Origin: Anniella stebbinsi
Taxonomy: Eukaryota; Chordata; Lepidosauria; Squamata; Anniellidae
NCBI GenBank assembly: GCA_029215795.1
Contig: JARDYH010000001.1
Location: forward strand, 185,201,654 to 185,265,653
Direction: 5' to 3'
Length of the DNA: 64,000 bases
Within the stretch, counting starts at the first letter, position 1; every line of letters starts with the position of its first letter. Below the pieces are notes generated by a model. It worked only from the letters and a program-made list of their open reading frames with translations, made no database searches and was not told the DNA's origin. Both the position numbers and the translations under genes were made by a program. Below are positions 11,058 through 22,400 of the stretch, piece after piece.

Positions 11058-11870
11058 TTTATTTCTTACCTGCCTCTCCCTTTGGATTGAGGCAGGGAAC
11101 AACATTAGTACAATAACAATATAGATCAAATACATAAATTAATTAAAAGAGCATATAAAACAATCAACATATTTTAAAATTCTTGGTTTAAAGTTCATCT
11201 GGGTAGACCTGCCAGAAGAGGCTAGTTTTTATAGCTGCCTTAAACTCAGAGACAATATTAAATTGACGAATCTCCTCAGGCAGCCCATTCCAGTGTCTGG
11301 GAGTGACAGAAGAAAAGGTCCTCTGGATAACAGTTGTCAGCCTAGTTCTGGCTGACTGAAGTAAGTTCTCCCCAAAGGACCTGAGTGTGTGGGGCGGATT
11401 GTATGGGAGAAGGCAATCCCGCAGGTAACCTGGACCCAAACCATGTAGGGCTTTAAAGGTAATAACCAACACTTTTTACTTCGCCCAGAAACTAATTGGC
11501 AGCCAGTGAAGTGATTTTAGGATTGGTGTAATGTGGTCACCCCTAGGTGTACCGGTGACCAACCTGGCTGCCATATTTTGAACTAATTGAAGTTTCTAAA
11601 CTAGGTACAATGGAAGCCCTATGTACAGCGTATTGCAGAAGTCGAGCCTCAAAGTTACCAGTGCGTGCACTACCGTCTTTAGGGCTTCCAACTCTAGGAA
11701 AGGGCGCAGCCGGCACAACAGCCGAAGCTGATAGTAGGCACTCCTGGCTGTCACAACTATTCAAGCTATCATTTGGAGTGAAGGATCCAGGAGTACCCCC
11801 AAGCTGCGAACACAGTCTTTCAGGGGGAATGTAGCCCATCCAAAACTGATGGCTTCTGACCAGCATGTGC
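10999..11870 (-). mobile_element. L2-clade LINE, C-terminal part of ORF2 and 3' tail
   Basis: On the minus strand the translation includes VITFKALHGLGPGYLRDCLL (about 11400-11470) and FSSVTPRHWNGLPEEIRQF (about 11255-11310), the conserved L2 C terminus. Upstream, 11543-11866 continues the same region with frameshifts. The 3' end carries a terminal hairpin, CCTGCCTC at 11069-11076 and GAGGCAGG at 11089-11096, followed by a microsatellite tail, (AAT)n then (GAT)n when read leftward, at about 10999-11056. The copy is 5'-truncated. Confidence 0.8.
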
Positions 11871-11924
11871 AGGGCAGGAAAATAAGTTTTCTTGACTTAT
11901 TTTCTCTCTCTGATAATGCAAACC

Positions 11925-11927
<3 letters not shown>

Positions 11928-12011
<84 letters not shown>

Positions 12012-12012
12012 G
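11928..12012. repeat. Compound microsatellite (CT)n-(GT)n-(GA)n
   Basis: A (CT)n run at about 11928-11976, a short (GT)n run to about 11993, then (GA)n to 12012. The CT and GA blocks are complementary, so the tract can fold back around the GT block. Confidence 0.9.
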
Positions 12013-13178
12013 TGGGACAATTGTGAGAGAGACTGTGTGTATGGATTATTAACACATAACACATACACCTGTAGCCTAAAATGAAACATTCCAGTACAAG
12101 AGTTACCATTTGATTACGTTGCATGGATAAAACATAAACTGACTCATATACACTTAGGAGATGGCTGGAGTTTTTTTTTGCTTCAGCTTTGGGATGGTGT
12201 CCATGCATCAGAGTTGTTTCTTCCACATGCTCCCTCAGCATCTCAGTCTTCTCCTCCAAGCACTTATCTTGGAAGACTCAGAGTAGAGTCTAAGGTTCCC
12301 ACCTTTTGTAAATGCAGCTCCTGGCTTACCTGGGGAGCAAGGTTGGGGGGGGGATACAGTTCCAATGGGGAGTCAGGGAGGGAGCAACTGAGCTGTGGCA
12401 GTGGCACCAAGGATGCACACCCACATGGGAGGGAGGGAGCCAATCAAGGGAACAAGGCTTTGTTGGCGGACTGGAGGGAAAACTTCCTTCCCTCTAATCT
12501 ATCGGAAGCCATTAAGAGCAAGGCCTCCCACATGGCTTCCGCATTGCTGTCGCTAACTTCACTGAGGGAAGATCTCAGAGGTGAGGTCCAGAAGACTGGC
12601 CCAGCACAAACCTGGAAAAAGGGTGGAAGAAACAAAGAAAAAGCCCGCGCTCTGCCTGCCTGATTGCTCCCCTGCCGGCTGCTGCCACTCCAACCACCAT
12701 CACAAAGCCAGCAGAAGACAGGAAAGTAGCAAGGACCCAAAGAACAGGGGCAGGCAGTACCATAACCTTTTCCTCTTGCTAGTGTGAGCCTTGCTACTTC
12801 ACTGGGAGGTTGGTGGTAGGAGAATGCAGTGGTGGTTGGTTGGGCGGTGTGGGGAAGGGGAGGAAACATGCCCTCTTCCCATAGGGGTTCCACTGGAAGA
12901 TTAACTTTGGGGATAGTGGTAAGGACTTAAACGGAAGCAGCGCATGGGGATTCTCAGTCATTTCGGAAGCGAAGCCTATTGGGATCGCCTTTTGATTCTC
13001 TTCCCTTCCTTACAGGCACAAGGACGCAAGGAATAAAACAGCATTGGGGGTGGGGGAGAAACAGTTGCATTAGCAAGGACACCCAGGTTGGGGAGGACAA
13101 GAAATGGAAGGGGGTCCTGAACTAGGAGCCTATCCCCAACCTATCCCCAACTGTCCCTGCCCGCATCCAGGCCATATT
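12013..13178. other. No gene recognised
   Basis: GC-rich non-coding DNA. A minus-strand frame ending just before an A9 run at about 12172-12180 could be the tail of a retrocopied transcript, but there is too little sequence to say. Confidence 0.35.
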
Positions 13179-13293
13179 AGAATCAAAGAATCATAGAATC
13201 GTAGAGTTGGTAGGGACCTATAAGGCCATCGTGCCCAGCACCCTACCCAATGCAGGAATCCACCTTAAAACATACCTGACAGATTGAATGCTT

Positions 13294-14462
13294 CTAGCGT
13301 GGGAGAGCCCACGGCCTCCCTAGGTAATTGGCTTCAATGTTCTGCATTCTGGGATGATGGAGAAGACATCCTGCCCCTCCACTGTGTGACAACCTTTCAA
13401 GTATTTGAAGAGTGCTATCATGTCTCCCCACAGTCTTCTCCAGACTAAACATGCCCAGTTCTTTCAGTCTCTCCACATAGGGCTTTGTTTCCAGACCCCT
13501 GATCATCCTCACTGCCCTCCTCTGAACTCCCTCCAGCTTGTTTGCATCCTTCTTGAAATGTGGTGCCCAGAACTGGACGCAGTACTCAAGATGAGGCCTA
13601 ACCAGTGCCGAACAGAGGGGAACCAGTACCTCAAGCAATTTAGAAGCTATACTTCTATTAATGCAGCCCAAAATAGTATTTGCTTTTTTTTTCTTTTTCT
13701 TTGCAGCCACATCACACACTTTGCTCATATTCAGCTTGTGATCTTTAACAATTCCAAGATCCTTCTCACTTGTAGTATTGCTGAGCCAATTATCCCCCAT
13801 CTTGTAACTGTGCATTTGGTTTCTTTTTCCTAGGTGTAGAACTTGGAATTGATCCCTATTGAATTTCATTCTGTTGTTTTCAGCCCAGCGCTCCAGCCTG
13901 TCAAGATCACTTTGGAGTTTGTTTCTGTCTTCCAGGGTATTAGCGATCCCACCCAATTTTGAGTCGTCTGAACCTCCTCATCCAACCCATTAATAAAAAT
14001 GTTGAAGAGCACTGGGCACCCCGCTCATTACCTCCCTCTAGTTTGAGAAGGTACCATTGATAAGCACACTGTGAGTCTGATTCTGTAGCAACTGTAGATC
14101 CATCTCATAGTTGTTCCATCTCGCCCTGCTTTAGCTAGTTTGTTAATTGGAATGTCATGGGGTACTTTGTCAAAAGCTTTGCTGAAATCAAGGTATACTA
14201 TATCCACAGCATTCCTACAGTCCACCCAATCAAAACATGAGATCAGATTAGTCTGGCAGGATTTGTTCTTGACAAATCCATGCTGGCTTCTAGTAATCAC
14301 TGCATTGTTTTCAAGGTGTTTACAGATTGACTTCTTTATAATCTGCTCCAAATTAATCCCAGGGATTGATGTCAGACTGATTGGTCTGTAGTTCCCAGGT
14401 TCCTCCTTTTTGCCCTTCTTGAAGATAGGGACAACATTAGCCCTCCTCCAGTCATCTGGCAC
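13294..14462 (-). pseudogene. CR1 ORF2, reverse transcriptase and C-terminal domain, broken
   Basis: The frame opens with the RT entry PDDWRRANVVPIFKKGKKEE (about 14405-14462) and continues through NYRPISLTSIPG, RSQHGFVKNKSC and DIVYLDFSKAFDKVPHD (about 14160-14215), the first catalytic Asp block. The segment with the catalytic YADD is missing or scrambled around 13960-14080. The C-terminal region resumes with LERWAENNRMKFN and [40 protein letters not shown], as in other CR1 copies. The enzyme normally reverse-transcribes its own RNA at a nicked target; this copy cannot. Confidence 0.85.
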
Positions 14463-15014
14463 TTCACCCGTCTTCTATGATTTCGTAAAGATAATGGACA
14501 GCAGTTCTGAGAGTTCTTCTGCCAGCTCCTTTATTACTCTAGGATGCAGTTCATCAGGCCCTGGAGATTTGAACTTGTTCAAAGAAATTAGGTGTTCCTT
14601 GACCATTTATTTATCAATCACAAGCTGCTATCCTGCCACTTAAGCTTGTACTTCACTTTTTCCAGGGGGGTCATAGACCCACTGTCGGGAGAAGACTGAG
14701 CCAAGGTAGGAATTGAGCACTTCTGCCTTTTTTTTGTCATCTGTTATCAATTTGCCATTCTCATTGAGTAATAGAACCGCCATAGTCTTTTACACTATGA
14801 ACAAACCTGAAGAAAGCTTTTTTGTTGTTTTTAGCATCCTTCACTAGCCTCAGACCATTCTCAGCTTTAGCCTTCGTGATGACATTCCTGCACTTCCATG
14901 CTACCTATCTGTACTCTTCTTTTGTAGCTTGGCCTTCCTTCTACTTCCTATATGTATCCTTTTTTGTTTTCAGGTCATCTCTAAGCTTTTTGTGGAGCCA
15001 CATTGGTTTCTTCT

Positions 15015-15369
15015 GGGTGCCTCTACAAGAGAGGTTTAATGCACTTTGAAGGTTCATTAAAAATTTTACCTCTACAAGAACGGAGCGCAAATCGGGCGTA
15101 GAGGCGCGTTATCTCCCCGATAATGCGCATTTTCGAATGCGCGTTAAATCGCAAGTTTTATTTTGCTCCGGCCGTTAAAGCGCATTTTCCCCGTGTGAAC
15201 AAGCGATTATGCGCATTAACTTCTTGTAAAGCGCTTTTTGGACATCTATTAATGCGTTTCGCCGCCTCTCGCAGCCTCCCATGCAGAGGGATTAGGAGTA
15301 AATGCGCGTCTGCGATAATGCGCATAATCGCACAACCGGGCACAAAAGCGCATCCTTGTAGAGGGGGCC
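15015..15369 (+). mobile_element. GCGC-dense MITE family, copy B (355 bp, TSD TCT)
   Basis: Ends are GGGTGCCTCTACAAG at 15015-15029 and CTTGTAGAGGGGGCC at 15355-15369, an imperfect 15-bp inverted repeat. The direct repeat TCT at 15012-15014 and 15370-15372 is a candidate 3-bp target duplication. The element interrupts CR1 ORF2 between the RT and endonuclease regions, so it is younger than that CR1. It is almost identical to copy F at 41034-41388, with the same 355-bp length. No protein is encoded. Confidence 0.9.
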
Positions 15370-15438
15370 TCTGTTGTCTTCTATTTTGTTGTAGTTGTTG
15401 TTGGAATTCTTTGCAATTGGGCCTTTAAAATTTCCTTT

Positions 15439-16500
15439 TTAAAAAAATCCCCACCCATTTTGGACACCTTTTCTCATTAGGGCCACTTGCGATGGGACCT
15501 TACTTACCATAGTTCTGAGTTTATTAAAATTGGCTTTCCTGAAATCCAGAGTACGCGTGTGGCTACACTCAGCTTTTGCTTCCTTTAAAACCAAGAACTC
15601 AAGTATGGCGTGGTCACTTTCCCCCAGAGTTCCCGTAACTGCCACTTTATCCACTAAGTCATTCCTATTGGTCAGTATCAAGTCAAGGATAGCCAATCCT
15701 CTAGTTCCTTCCTCCACTATCTGTAGGAGAAAATTATCAGCCACAAATGTCAGGAATTTCTTGGAGGGGCCACTTTTGGCAGAATTTGTCTCCCAACAGA
15801 TATCAGGGTATTTGAAGTCCCCCATTACTACTACATTGGATTTCCTTGAAACACTGGCAATTTGCTTTTCAAAAGTTTCATCCTCATCTTCTCCTTGAAT
15901 GGGTGATTGGTATTAGACTCCAACTATCGTGTTCCTTTTATTCCTTGCCACATTTATTTTAATCCAGATGCTCTCTGCGGGGCTACCAGGCTCATCCTCA
16001 TGTATGTATCCTCAAGGATAAGTATTTTTAACATATAGTGTGATTCCGTCTCCCTTTCTATTTCTTCTGTTCTTTTTTAACAAGTCATACCCTTCAATTT
16101 CTATATTCTAGTCATGGGATTCATCCATCATGTTCCAGTTATACCTATCAAGTCATGTTTGCCATGTATTAAGAATTCAAGTTCATTCTGTTTGTTTCCC
16201 ATACTCTGGGCATTAGTATATAGACATCAAAGAACATGTGCTTTATAGTCTGGCTTCTTTCCTACATTATTGTGAAGATTATTATTGGGCACTATTAGAG
16301 CTGTTCTTTCTGTCATGTCACCTAAGCCTTCATCCATTGTTGCTTCCAAGCTTACGTCTCCCTCTCCCATAGGATTCCTGATGAAGTTCTACATGCTGTT
16401 GCCAAATACATTTTTTCCAGCCCTTTTAGCTGCAGCCGGTCATTTACCAGCAATCCATCTTCCAAGAAGCATAGCCTGTGGTCCCAGAATTCGGATCTTT
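15439..16500 (-). pseudogene. CR1 ORF2 endonuclease domain, broken
   Basis: The minus-strand translation at 15439-15825 reads MGDFKYPDICWETNSA, then FLTFVADNFLLQIVEE, LAILDLILTNRNDLV and ESDHAILEF, the C-terminal half of the apurinic-type endonuclease of CR1, with the conserved GDF and SDH motifs. The N-terminal half is recognisable only in fragments up to about 16500. The enzyme normally nicks target DNA for target-primed reverse transcription. Confidence 0.8.
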
Positions 16501-16530
16501 CATGTCGGCACCACCTTCATAGCCAGTCAT

Positions 16531-17309
16531 TCACCTGAGTATTTTTCTTTCCCTTTCTATTCCTCTTCCAAGAACTGGAAGCATGGATGAGAAAACTATC
16601 TCAACCCCAAAGTTCTTGAGTTTCCTTCCCAAAGTTTCAAAGTCTGATGTGATTTCTTCATAGCTCCACTTAGCAGTATCATTTGTTCCCACATGGATGA
16701 AAAGGAAAGGGTATGTGTTGGTGGGCTTTATGAGCTTTGGCAACCCTTCAGTCACATCTCTAATCTGTCCTCCAGGGAGACAGCATACCTGGAGAGTCCA
16801 TGGGTCTTCGCAGCATAGTTGGGTTTCAATCCCAGCAGCAAGGAGTCTTCCACAACGACTACTCTTCTCTTCTTCTTGTTGTAGGGCTTGGTATTGTTGC
16901 CTCTGCTCGACTGGCCTTCTGCCTCTTGCTCTCTGTTGCACGGGGTCCCCTGTAATTCTTCCTCTGCAGGTTGTCCTCCAGTCTCATCCTCTAGTAGCTG
17001 AAAGTCGTTACATAACTCTAATGGTTCCACTGGTGCAGTGTGTCTTCTAGTTCTTCTGCTCTTAACTGTCACTCTTTTCCAGGGAGTTTCCTCTTCTTCA
17101 GCTTTCCTCTCCTCAGCATTCCCCCCTTCTGCTTCAACTTGCTGTTGCTCTTCCACCTCCTGTGCTTCTCTCTGCTGTTGCAGTTCCACCGTTCTAAGAA
17201 TTCTTCATCTTCTCTTATTCCTTGGAGGGCGGACACTCATTGCTCAAGTACATTCACTTTTTCTTCCAATAGTGCAACCAGCTTGCACTTGGTTGCTGGT
17301 GTACGCCAT
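16531..17309 (-). pseudogene. CR1 ORF1 with esterase-like (SGNH) domain, broken
   Basis: A possible start lies at 17309. The N-terminal half is Glu/Gln-rich (about 17190-17020), with low-complexity, coiled-coil-like composition. The C-terminal half shows the esterase-like fold markers of CR1 ORF1: VVVVEDSLLLG, where GDSLLRG would be expected, CCLPGGQIRDVTEGLPKL (about 16750-16800), LFIHVGTNDTAKW (about 16675-16715) and VVFSSMLPV-type ending (about 16565-16600). The block-I Gly appears replaced (EDS rather than GDS). Frame changes occur near 16760-16940. The ORF1 product is thought to bind RNA or lipid. Confidence 0.75.
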
Positions 17310-18039
17310 GTTGATCTCAAGCAGGAACACAAAAATTGCACACACTTTGCAGGTCACCACCACTGGAGAACCCTTTCTGTCCATAGTCTCTATTCCCTTT
17401 TTGTTTCTGCCTTTCTGATTGAATTGGAATTGCCTGTGCTTTGTCCTCTCTGCCCTGAAGTTTAATGACAGAGTGCCCTGCTATATGCATGTTTGCAAGA
17501 AAACTTTTTTTTTTGGTTAGGGACCTTCCCTGCCAAACTGCCCTACTAAACTTCTATTTGCCTCCCAATTTGCTTGCTCTGATCACTCGTTCTCTGGGAG
17601 CTCGCTTCCTTATGTATCTTCTAGACCAGCTGGGGCAGCTTCCTCTGCTCTGCTGTACTCAGCTAGGAGTCAGGAAACAGAATAGATGTGACGGTATCCC
17701 CTAAAGCAGGCTGTATGTCTGAAGCTTTATTGTGCAGGCACCTGTGCCCCCCCCCCAACAGTTTGCAGTGGGAGTGGACTACATTAATCAGATCCATTTA
17801 GTAAAAAAAACCAGTCTGTTATGTTCTCATGTTCCAAAGAGCACTTTGGCTATGGGCAGACCCACCATAACATCACCCCACCTCTATTTTTTTTTTTAAA
17901 AATACATAGGTATATATGTATTTCTGTACACATAATTGAAGGGCAATCCAAGCCTTATGTGGGGAGCATAGGCATAGGGGGCAACATGGCATAATTTAGA
18001 TTTTCATGTCCCAGGTCCAATTCACAGCATCTTTTAAAA

Positions 18040-18170
18040 CTAAATATGAGAGCTAGCATAATGTAGTTGTTAGACTGGTACTCTGGGGTTGTAGTCCCCA
18101 CTCAGCCATGAAGCTCACTAGGTGACTTTGGGCACTAGTCATCACCATAAGATAGCAGATCACCTATGGA
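18040..18170 (+). mobile_element. tRNA-derived SINE-like fragment
   Basis: The stretch resembles reptile tRNA-SINEs: AATGTAGTTGTTAGACTGG at about 18060, then TCCCCACTCAGCCATGAAGC and a CACTAGGTGACTTTGGGC segment. It matches the middle words of the related piece at 28925-29110 (CTCAGCCATG, TGACCTTGGGCCAGTCAC). Box A and B are too degraded to define. Confidence 0.5.
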
Positions 18171-18277
18171 TCAACCTTGGAAAAAGTGAATGCATGAAAC
18201 ACTCATGATGTTTTATTTCCACAGTATTTATCCTGCAGGATGCTGCCTAAGAAAGCAAGGGGAATCAGCAGTAGAAG

Positions 18278-21180
18278 GCTGTCATGAAATTTGGGTTCAA
18301 GCCTGAAATTCAAACTTTTCATTAAGGGAACTTTCCTGGTAATCTTAAGGGTTAAGAGCTAGAGGGAAGGGAGAAATGCTTGTGTCCCTTACTACAGCTA
18401 AGAGTGCTTTCCTCAAAATGGGGGAATAATGGGGTGTTACCTGACTATCTCTAAGTACTGCTTCAAGGTTACAGCTTTGGGAAGGCAATGGGAGTTAATG
18501 AGGGAGGAGGTGAGAATTACAGTTAGCTGCAAGTCATCTCCTAACTGAACATGCCAAATGCCAAGGATGAGTTGGTTAATTGGTATCAGGCCAGGCCCGG
18601 GAGATGTATAAAGATTGTCAAGGCTAGTCAAAGAAGGAAAGCCAGGAGGCTAGGAGGCCAGTGGAGGGCTGGCTAAGAGCAAAGAAGTGGAGTCGAAGGA
18701 GCAGAAAAGGAGAGCTGAGCTTTGGGGCTTATGCTCTGCCTGGACATGACTTATGGTGTTATTCTTTGCCAAGTAACACCAGGACCAATCTCTGAAGGAA
18801 CAAGCCTTGCTTGGTTTATTTATTTATTTATTTATTACATTTGTATACCGCCCCATAGCCGAAGCTCTCTGGGCGGTTTACATAGGATTAAAAACAATTA
18901 AAAACAATATACAAAAATTAAAACAGCAAAAACATACAACATACACACAATCTGTACATTTAAAAACCACTTGAACACTTCAAAAAAACTACAAAAACAA
19001 AACAAAACAACCCCAGGCTCCTCAGATATTGCCAAATGCCTGAGAGAAGAGGAAAGTCTTGACCTGGCGCCGAAAAGATAACAATGTTGGCGCCAGGCGG
19101 GCCTCGTCAGGGAGATCGTTCCACAATTGGGGAGCCACCACAGAGAAGGCCCTCTCTCTTGTTGCCGACCTCCGAGCTTCCCTCGGAGGAGGCACTCGGA
19201 GGAGGGCCTTAGATGTTGAACGTAGTGTTCGGGTAGGTTCATGTCGGGAAAGGCGTTCCATCAGGTATTGTGGTCCCAAGCCGTGTAAGGCTTTATAGGT
19301 TAAAACCAGCACCTTGAACCGGGCTCGGAAACATACAGGCAGCCAATGCAAGCGGGCCAGAGTAGGTCTTATATGTTCGAACCTACTGGTTCCAGTTATC
19401 AATCTGGCCGCTGCATTTTGCACAAGCTGCAGCTTCCGGACCACCTTCAAAGGCAGCCCCACGTAGAGTGCATTGCAGTAATCTAACTTGGAGGTTACCA
19501 GAGCATGGACAACTGAAGCCAGGTTATCCCTGTCCAGATAGGGACGTAGCTGGGCCACCAACCGAAGTTGGTAGAAGGCACTCCGTGCCACTGAGGCCAC
19601 CTGCGCCTCAAGTGACAGAGATGGTTCTAGGAGAACCCCCAAGCTACGAACCCGCTCCTTCAAGGGGAGTGCAACCCCATCCAGAACAGGTTGAACACCC
19701 TCCATCCGGTCAGCGGAACCACCCACCAACAGCGTCTCAGTCTTGTCTGGATTGAGTTTCAGTTTATTAGCCCTCATCCAGTCCATTGTCGCAGCCAGGC
19801 ACTGGTTCAGCACATTTAGGAAGGGTTTTCCAAGCATTATCCTGTAAGTATAGTTAGGCTAGATAGATTTTGTTGTTTTACTTACTGACCATATCACTAT
19901 ATATTTCCTGTGTACTTGTATGTTGTTCTTTGTAAATATTTCCCCTTTTTGAACAGTTACTTGTATTGCTGATACAGTCATATATCTAGCTCTCTTTTTG
20001 TAAATAAATTCTTTCCAAACTGGAATTTTGGTGTGCACTCAGAGGCTTATTTGGGGTACTAATAACATGCCTAGGCCATTCTACTACACTACTGTTTAAA
20101 GTTTTTTTGCCTGAAGCTTAGAGTAAGGAAGGGGGGTTTAGGGATGCCCAGTTAAGGACTAAGTATCTCTTTGACTCAGCCCTGGGGCCAGAAGGAGTGG
20201 TAGCAGCTATCGGTTGGGAGGTTCTTGAGGTCCAGGTAGGACTGAGGCCCCTCCATGGTCCTTCAGTCTTGGGGTGAAGAGGTTGGAGGGTGAAGGCCCT
20301 GACAAAGGCCCGGTTCAAGGCCCCAGCCAACCATGAACCCACAGAAGGGCAAGGCTGGAAGGGGCCAGAATAATGCTAAAGGGCAGGAGCAGAGAAGCAA
20401 TGCACTGATGGAAGATCTGACTCAGGCGCTGACCCATTTTAATGAATACAAGGATAAAATGGGGACAGCCGCTCCAACTGTCCCTGCCAATCAACCCACA
20501 AGGACAGCATGACTTACAGCATCACACAGTGCAACAGCCCTGCCCTGTAGGAATAGGCCACAGGAAGGATCTCCATGCCAGCTGGAGAACAGAGCGAGGA
20601 GAAAATACACACACAACCTAGGACTAAGGCCAAGAGACCCAAGAAGAGCACCCAAGAAACGTAAGGGGCCAACAGACAGTGAGGGAACATTAGGTGAGTC
20701 CTCATCAGAAGAGGGATCCCCAATACAAAGTAAGCATTATTGGGCATCAGCTGCCCACATCCCAGGCTGGGCCTGACTCTGCAGGACAAAGAGTGTGAGA
20801 GGGAAGGCAAGCCCAGGGGAAGTATAAGCAGCAGGAGGGAACAGCTCTGAGGAGGAGCGAGTTGCCTTTACATATAAGGACCATGAGGATCCACCAGGTA
20901 TTCATCTCCCATGGAAATTAAGGGAGCACATCTTGGATGAGGACTATGCGGTTGTCTTCTCACTGTTGAAACCAGGGACAAAGGAAGGAAAAGGGGAGGC
21001 AAAGGGGAAAATAGACAGTAAAAGCAGGGGGAGGAATGTGGTAAAAAGGGCATTTTTCAACTGGTTGGCTGGCTATGGGGTATACGTGGGAGTTAGTCAT
21101 GTCAGCCTACCCCAGAGTGTGCTTGGCATTGCATGGTTCTTAGCACCCAAGCGACAAAAAGATAAAAGGACTCCGAAGTG
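18278..21180 (+). mobile_element. Decayed retroelement leader and gag-like region, split by an L2
   Basis: The upstream portion begins with a TGTCATG word near 18280, a TATAAAG at 18607-18613 and a polyadenylation-type AATAAA at 20003-20008, in the order expected of an LTR or leader. A 1-kb L2 (18813-19812) is inserted between the last two. Downstream, an ATG at about 20331 starts a basic gag-like N terminus (MNPQKGKAGRGQ, about 60 codons to a stop). A second frame at about 20870-21178 reads PWKLREHILDEDYAVVFSLL, then FFNWLAGYGVYVGV, resembling the gag-like protein of vertebrate DIRS-type elements. The class is uncertain and no polymerase follows. Confidence 0.5.
18813..19812 (-). mobile_element. 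L2-clade LINE 'B', C-terminal half of ORF2 and 3' tail
   Basis: The minus-strand translation is open for 271 codons to about 19022, covering WMRANKLKLNPDKTETLLVG, LRPYLDRDNLASVVHALVTS, IRPTLARLHWLPVCFRARFK and RAFSVVAPQLWNDLPDEARL, the classic L2 C terminus. The 3' end carries the terminal hairpin ACCGCCC at 18847-18853 with GGGCGGT at 18871-18877, around CATAGCCGAAGCTCTCT, then a (TTTA)n tail at about 18814-18836. It is 5'-truncated. The intact 271-codon frame makes it one of the youngest L2 copies here. Confidence 0.9.
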
Positions 21181-22400
21181 ATAAGGATGTGGAACCTCAT
21201 GCATCTAGTAACTTTTAATGAGAGAGATTATTCCGCAATGGGAAAGTAGTAACGTACATAACTATGTAGGAGGAAGTGACTTTTCCTTCATTCATAAATG
21301 CACAGCCACTCACATCTTGAACATCTGTAGTTCCTGAATGGTGAGATAACTCCCAATTAATTTGCATGCTTGTTGCCAGATTAGGTTTTGCTACATTGTT
21401 AAAACTTCAAACCTTTACTGAGATCATTTATTTATGTCTCTTTGGGCATCTCTTTCCATATGTAGGAAATGGAAATGTAAGCCAGGATGTAGGTCTAATC
21501 CAATATGCCATGCCTGTTGTCTGTCTTTGTCAAAGTTCCTGGGTAGAAATCCTGTGCAGGAACTTTTGAAGTTCAGGGAGTTGCCCAAGGAAGTCTGTAT
21601 GTTCAGAATCAAAACAATCTTACAGTTTGCCTGGACAACATACAAAAGACACAACTAGGAGGAGTTTTTGGAAGACTAATCTGGCCTGCACTACCTCTTG
21701 GGATTTCTCCCAGGGGCACCGTTTAGGCTACAAGCCCTGCGCTTGCTTGTGTGAACACTCGCACAGCCGCTATCTCTGATCTCAGGCTGGAGGTAACAGT
21801 TGTATTGCCCTGCCGGTGTGTGCCACCAGCAGAACCCCTGCTGTTATCTCGCATCTCAGATCAGAGATAGAATGGGGAGAGGGGGTGAGGAATGATGGGC
21901 AGCACTGGTTGAGATTTGCCCACCTGGAGGAAAGTGGCAGGTCTCCCTTGCATGTGAACAAGTGCCTTCTGCTCAGCTCGCCCCACTTCCAGTCCCCACA
22001 CTATACCACTGTAAAATTTTTGAGGTCCAGGGATTTTCTCTGCTGAGGTATTGGATTAACGTAATAACTTGGGTAGAAATTCTGATTCTTGCATGAAACT
22101 GTTTTAGGTGCTATTTTCAAAATGGTGGACAATTTTCTTTAGATCACTAGTTTTCGTCAACCACAGAAGTAACTCATGCAGAGCCCAGACATGACACTCA
22201 GCTTGCAAATGCAGGCCACTGATCGTGAAGAAATGAGAAGAAGGCTGGAGAGAAGAGGGAGAATAAGAGACATCGGTGCCAAGGAAGGACAGGGACACCC
22301 TAAAATTCACCCCCTGCTGCCCTGACAAACCCCGTCAGTACAGGAATCTCTGGCACCGACACTGGGCCCAGAGAAGCATGTGAAGGCCTGAGCAGATCCC
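21181..22400. other. No gene; contains an imperfect inverted repeat at 21768-21868
   Basis: The word CTATCTCTGATCTCAGG near 21770 is complementary, with mismatches, to the end of GCATCTCAGATCAGAGATAG near 21850-21868, and a nested GTAACAG/CTGTTA pair lies inside, suggesting a small non-autonomous element. No coding frame is believable. Confidence 0.4.

Larger units (their letters stand above)
13179..17690 (-). mobile_element. CR1 LINE, near full length, split by a MITE
   Basis: Reading leftward this is an ORF1 region (about 17310-16530), the ORF2 endonuclease (about 16500-15439), the reverse transcriptase (about 14970-13960) and the C terminus (about 13960-13290). It ends in the CR1 3' signature, repeats of an ATTCTATGATTC-type octamer read as its complement at about 13185-13205. 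A 355-bp MITE (15015-15369) interrupts it. Frameshifts and stops are scattered throughout, so it is inactive. The 5' boundary near 17690 is approximate because the upstream untranslated region is not diagnostic. Confidence 0.85.

Noticed and set aside
11849..12259. Ser/Leu and Glu/Arg repeat frames around the microsatellite
   Set aside because: They are translations of (CT)n and (GA)n and not proteins.
12178..12663. 161-codon open frame on the plus strand
   Set aside because: No recognisable domain, no splice or start context, and composition follows the GC-rich local DNA.
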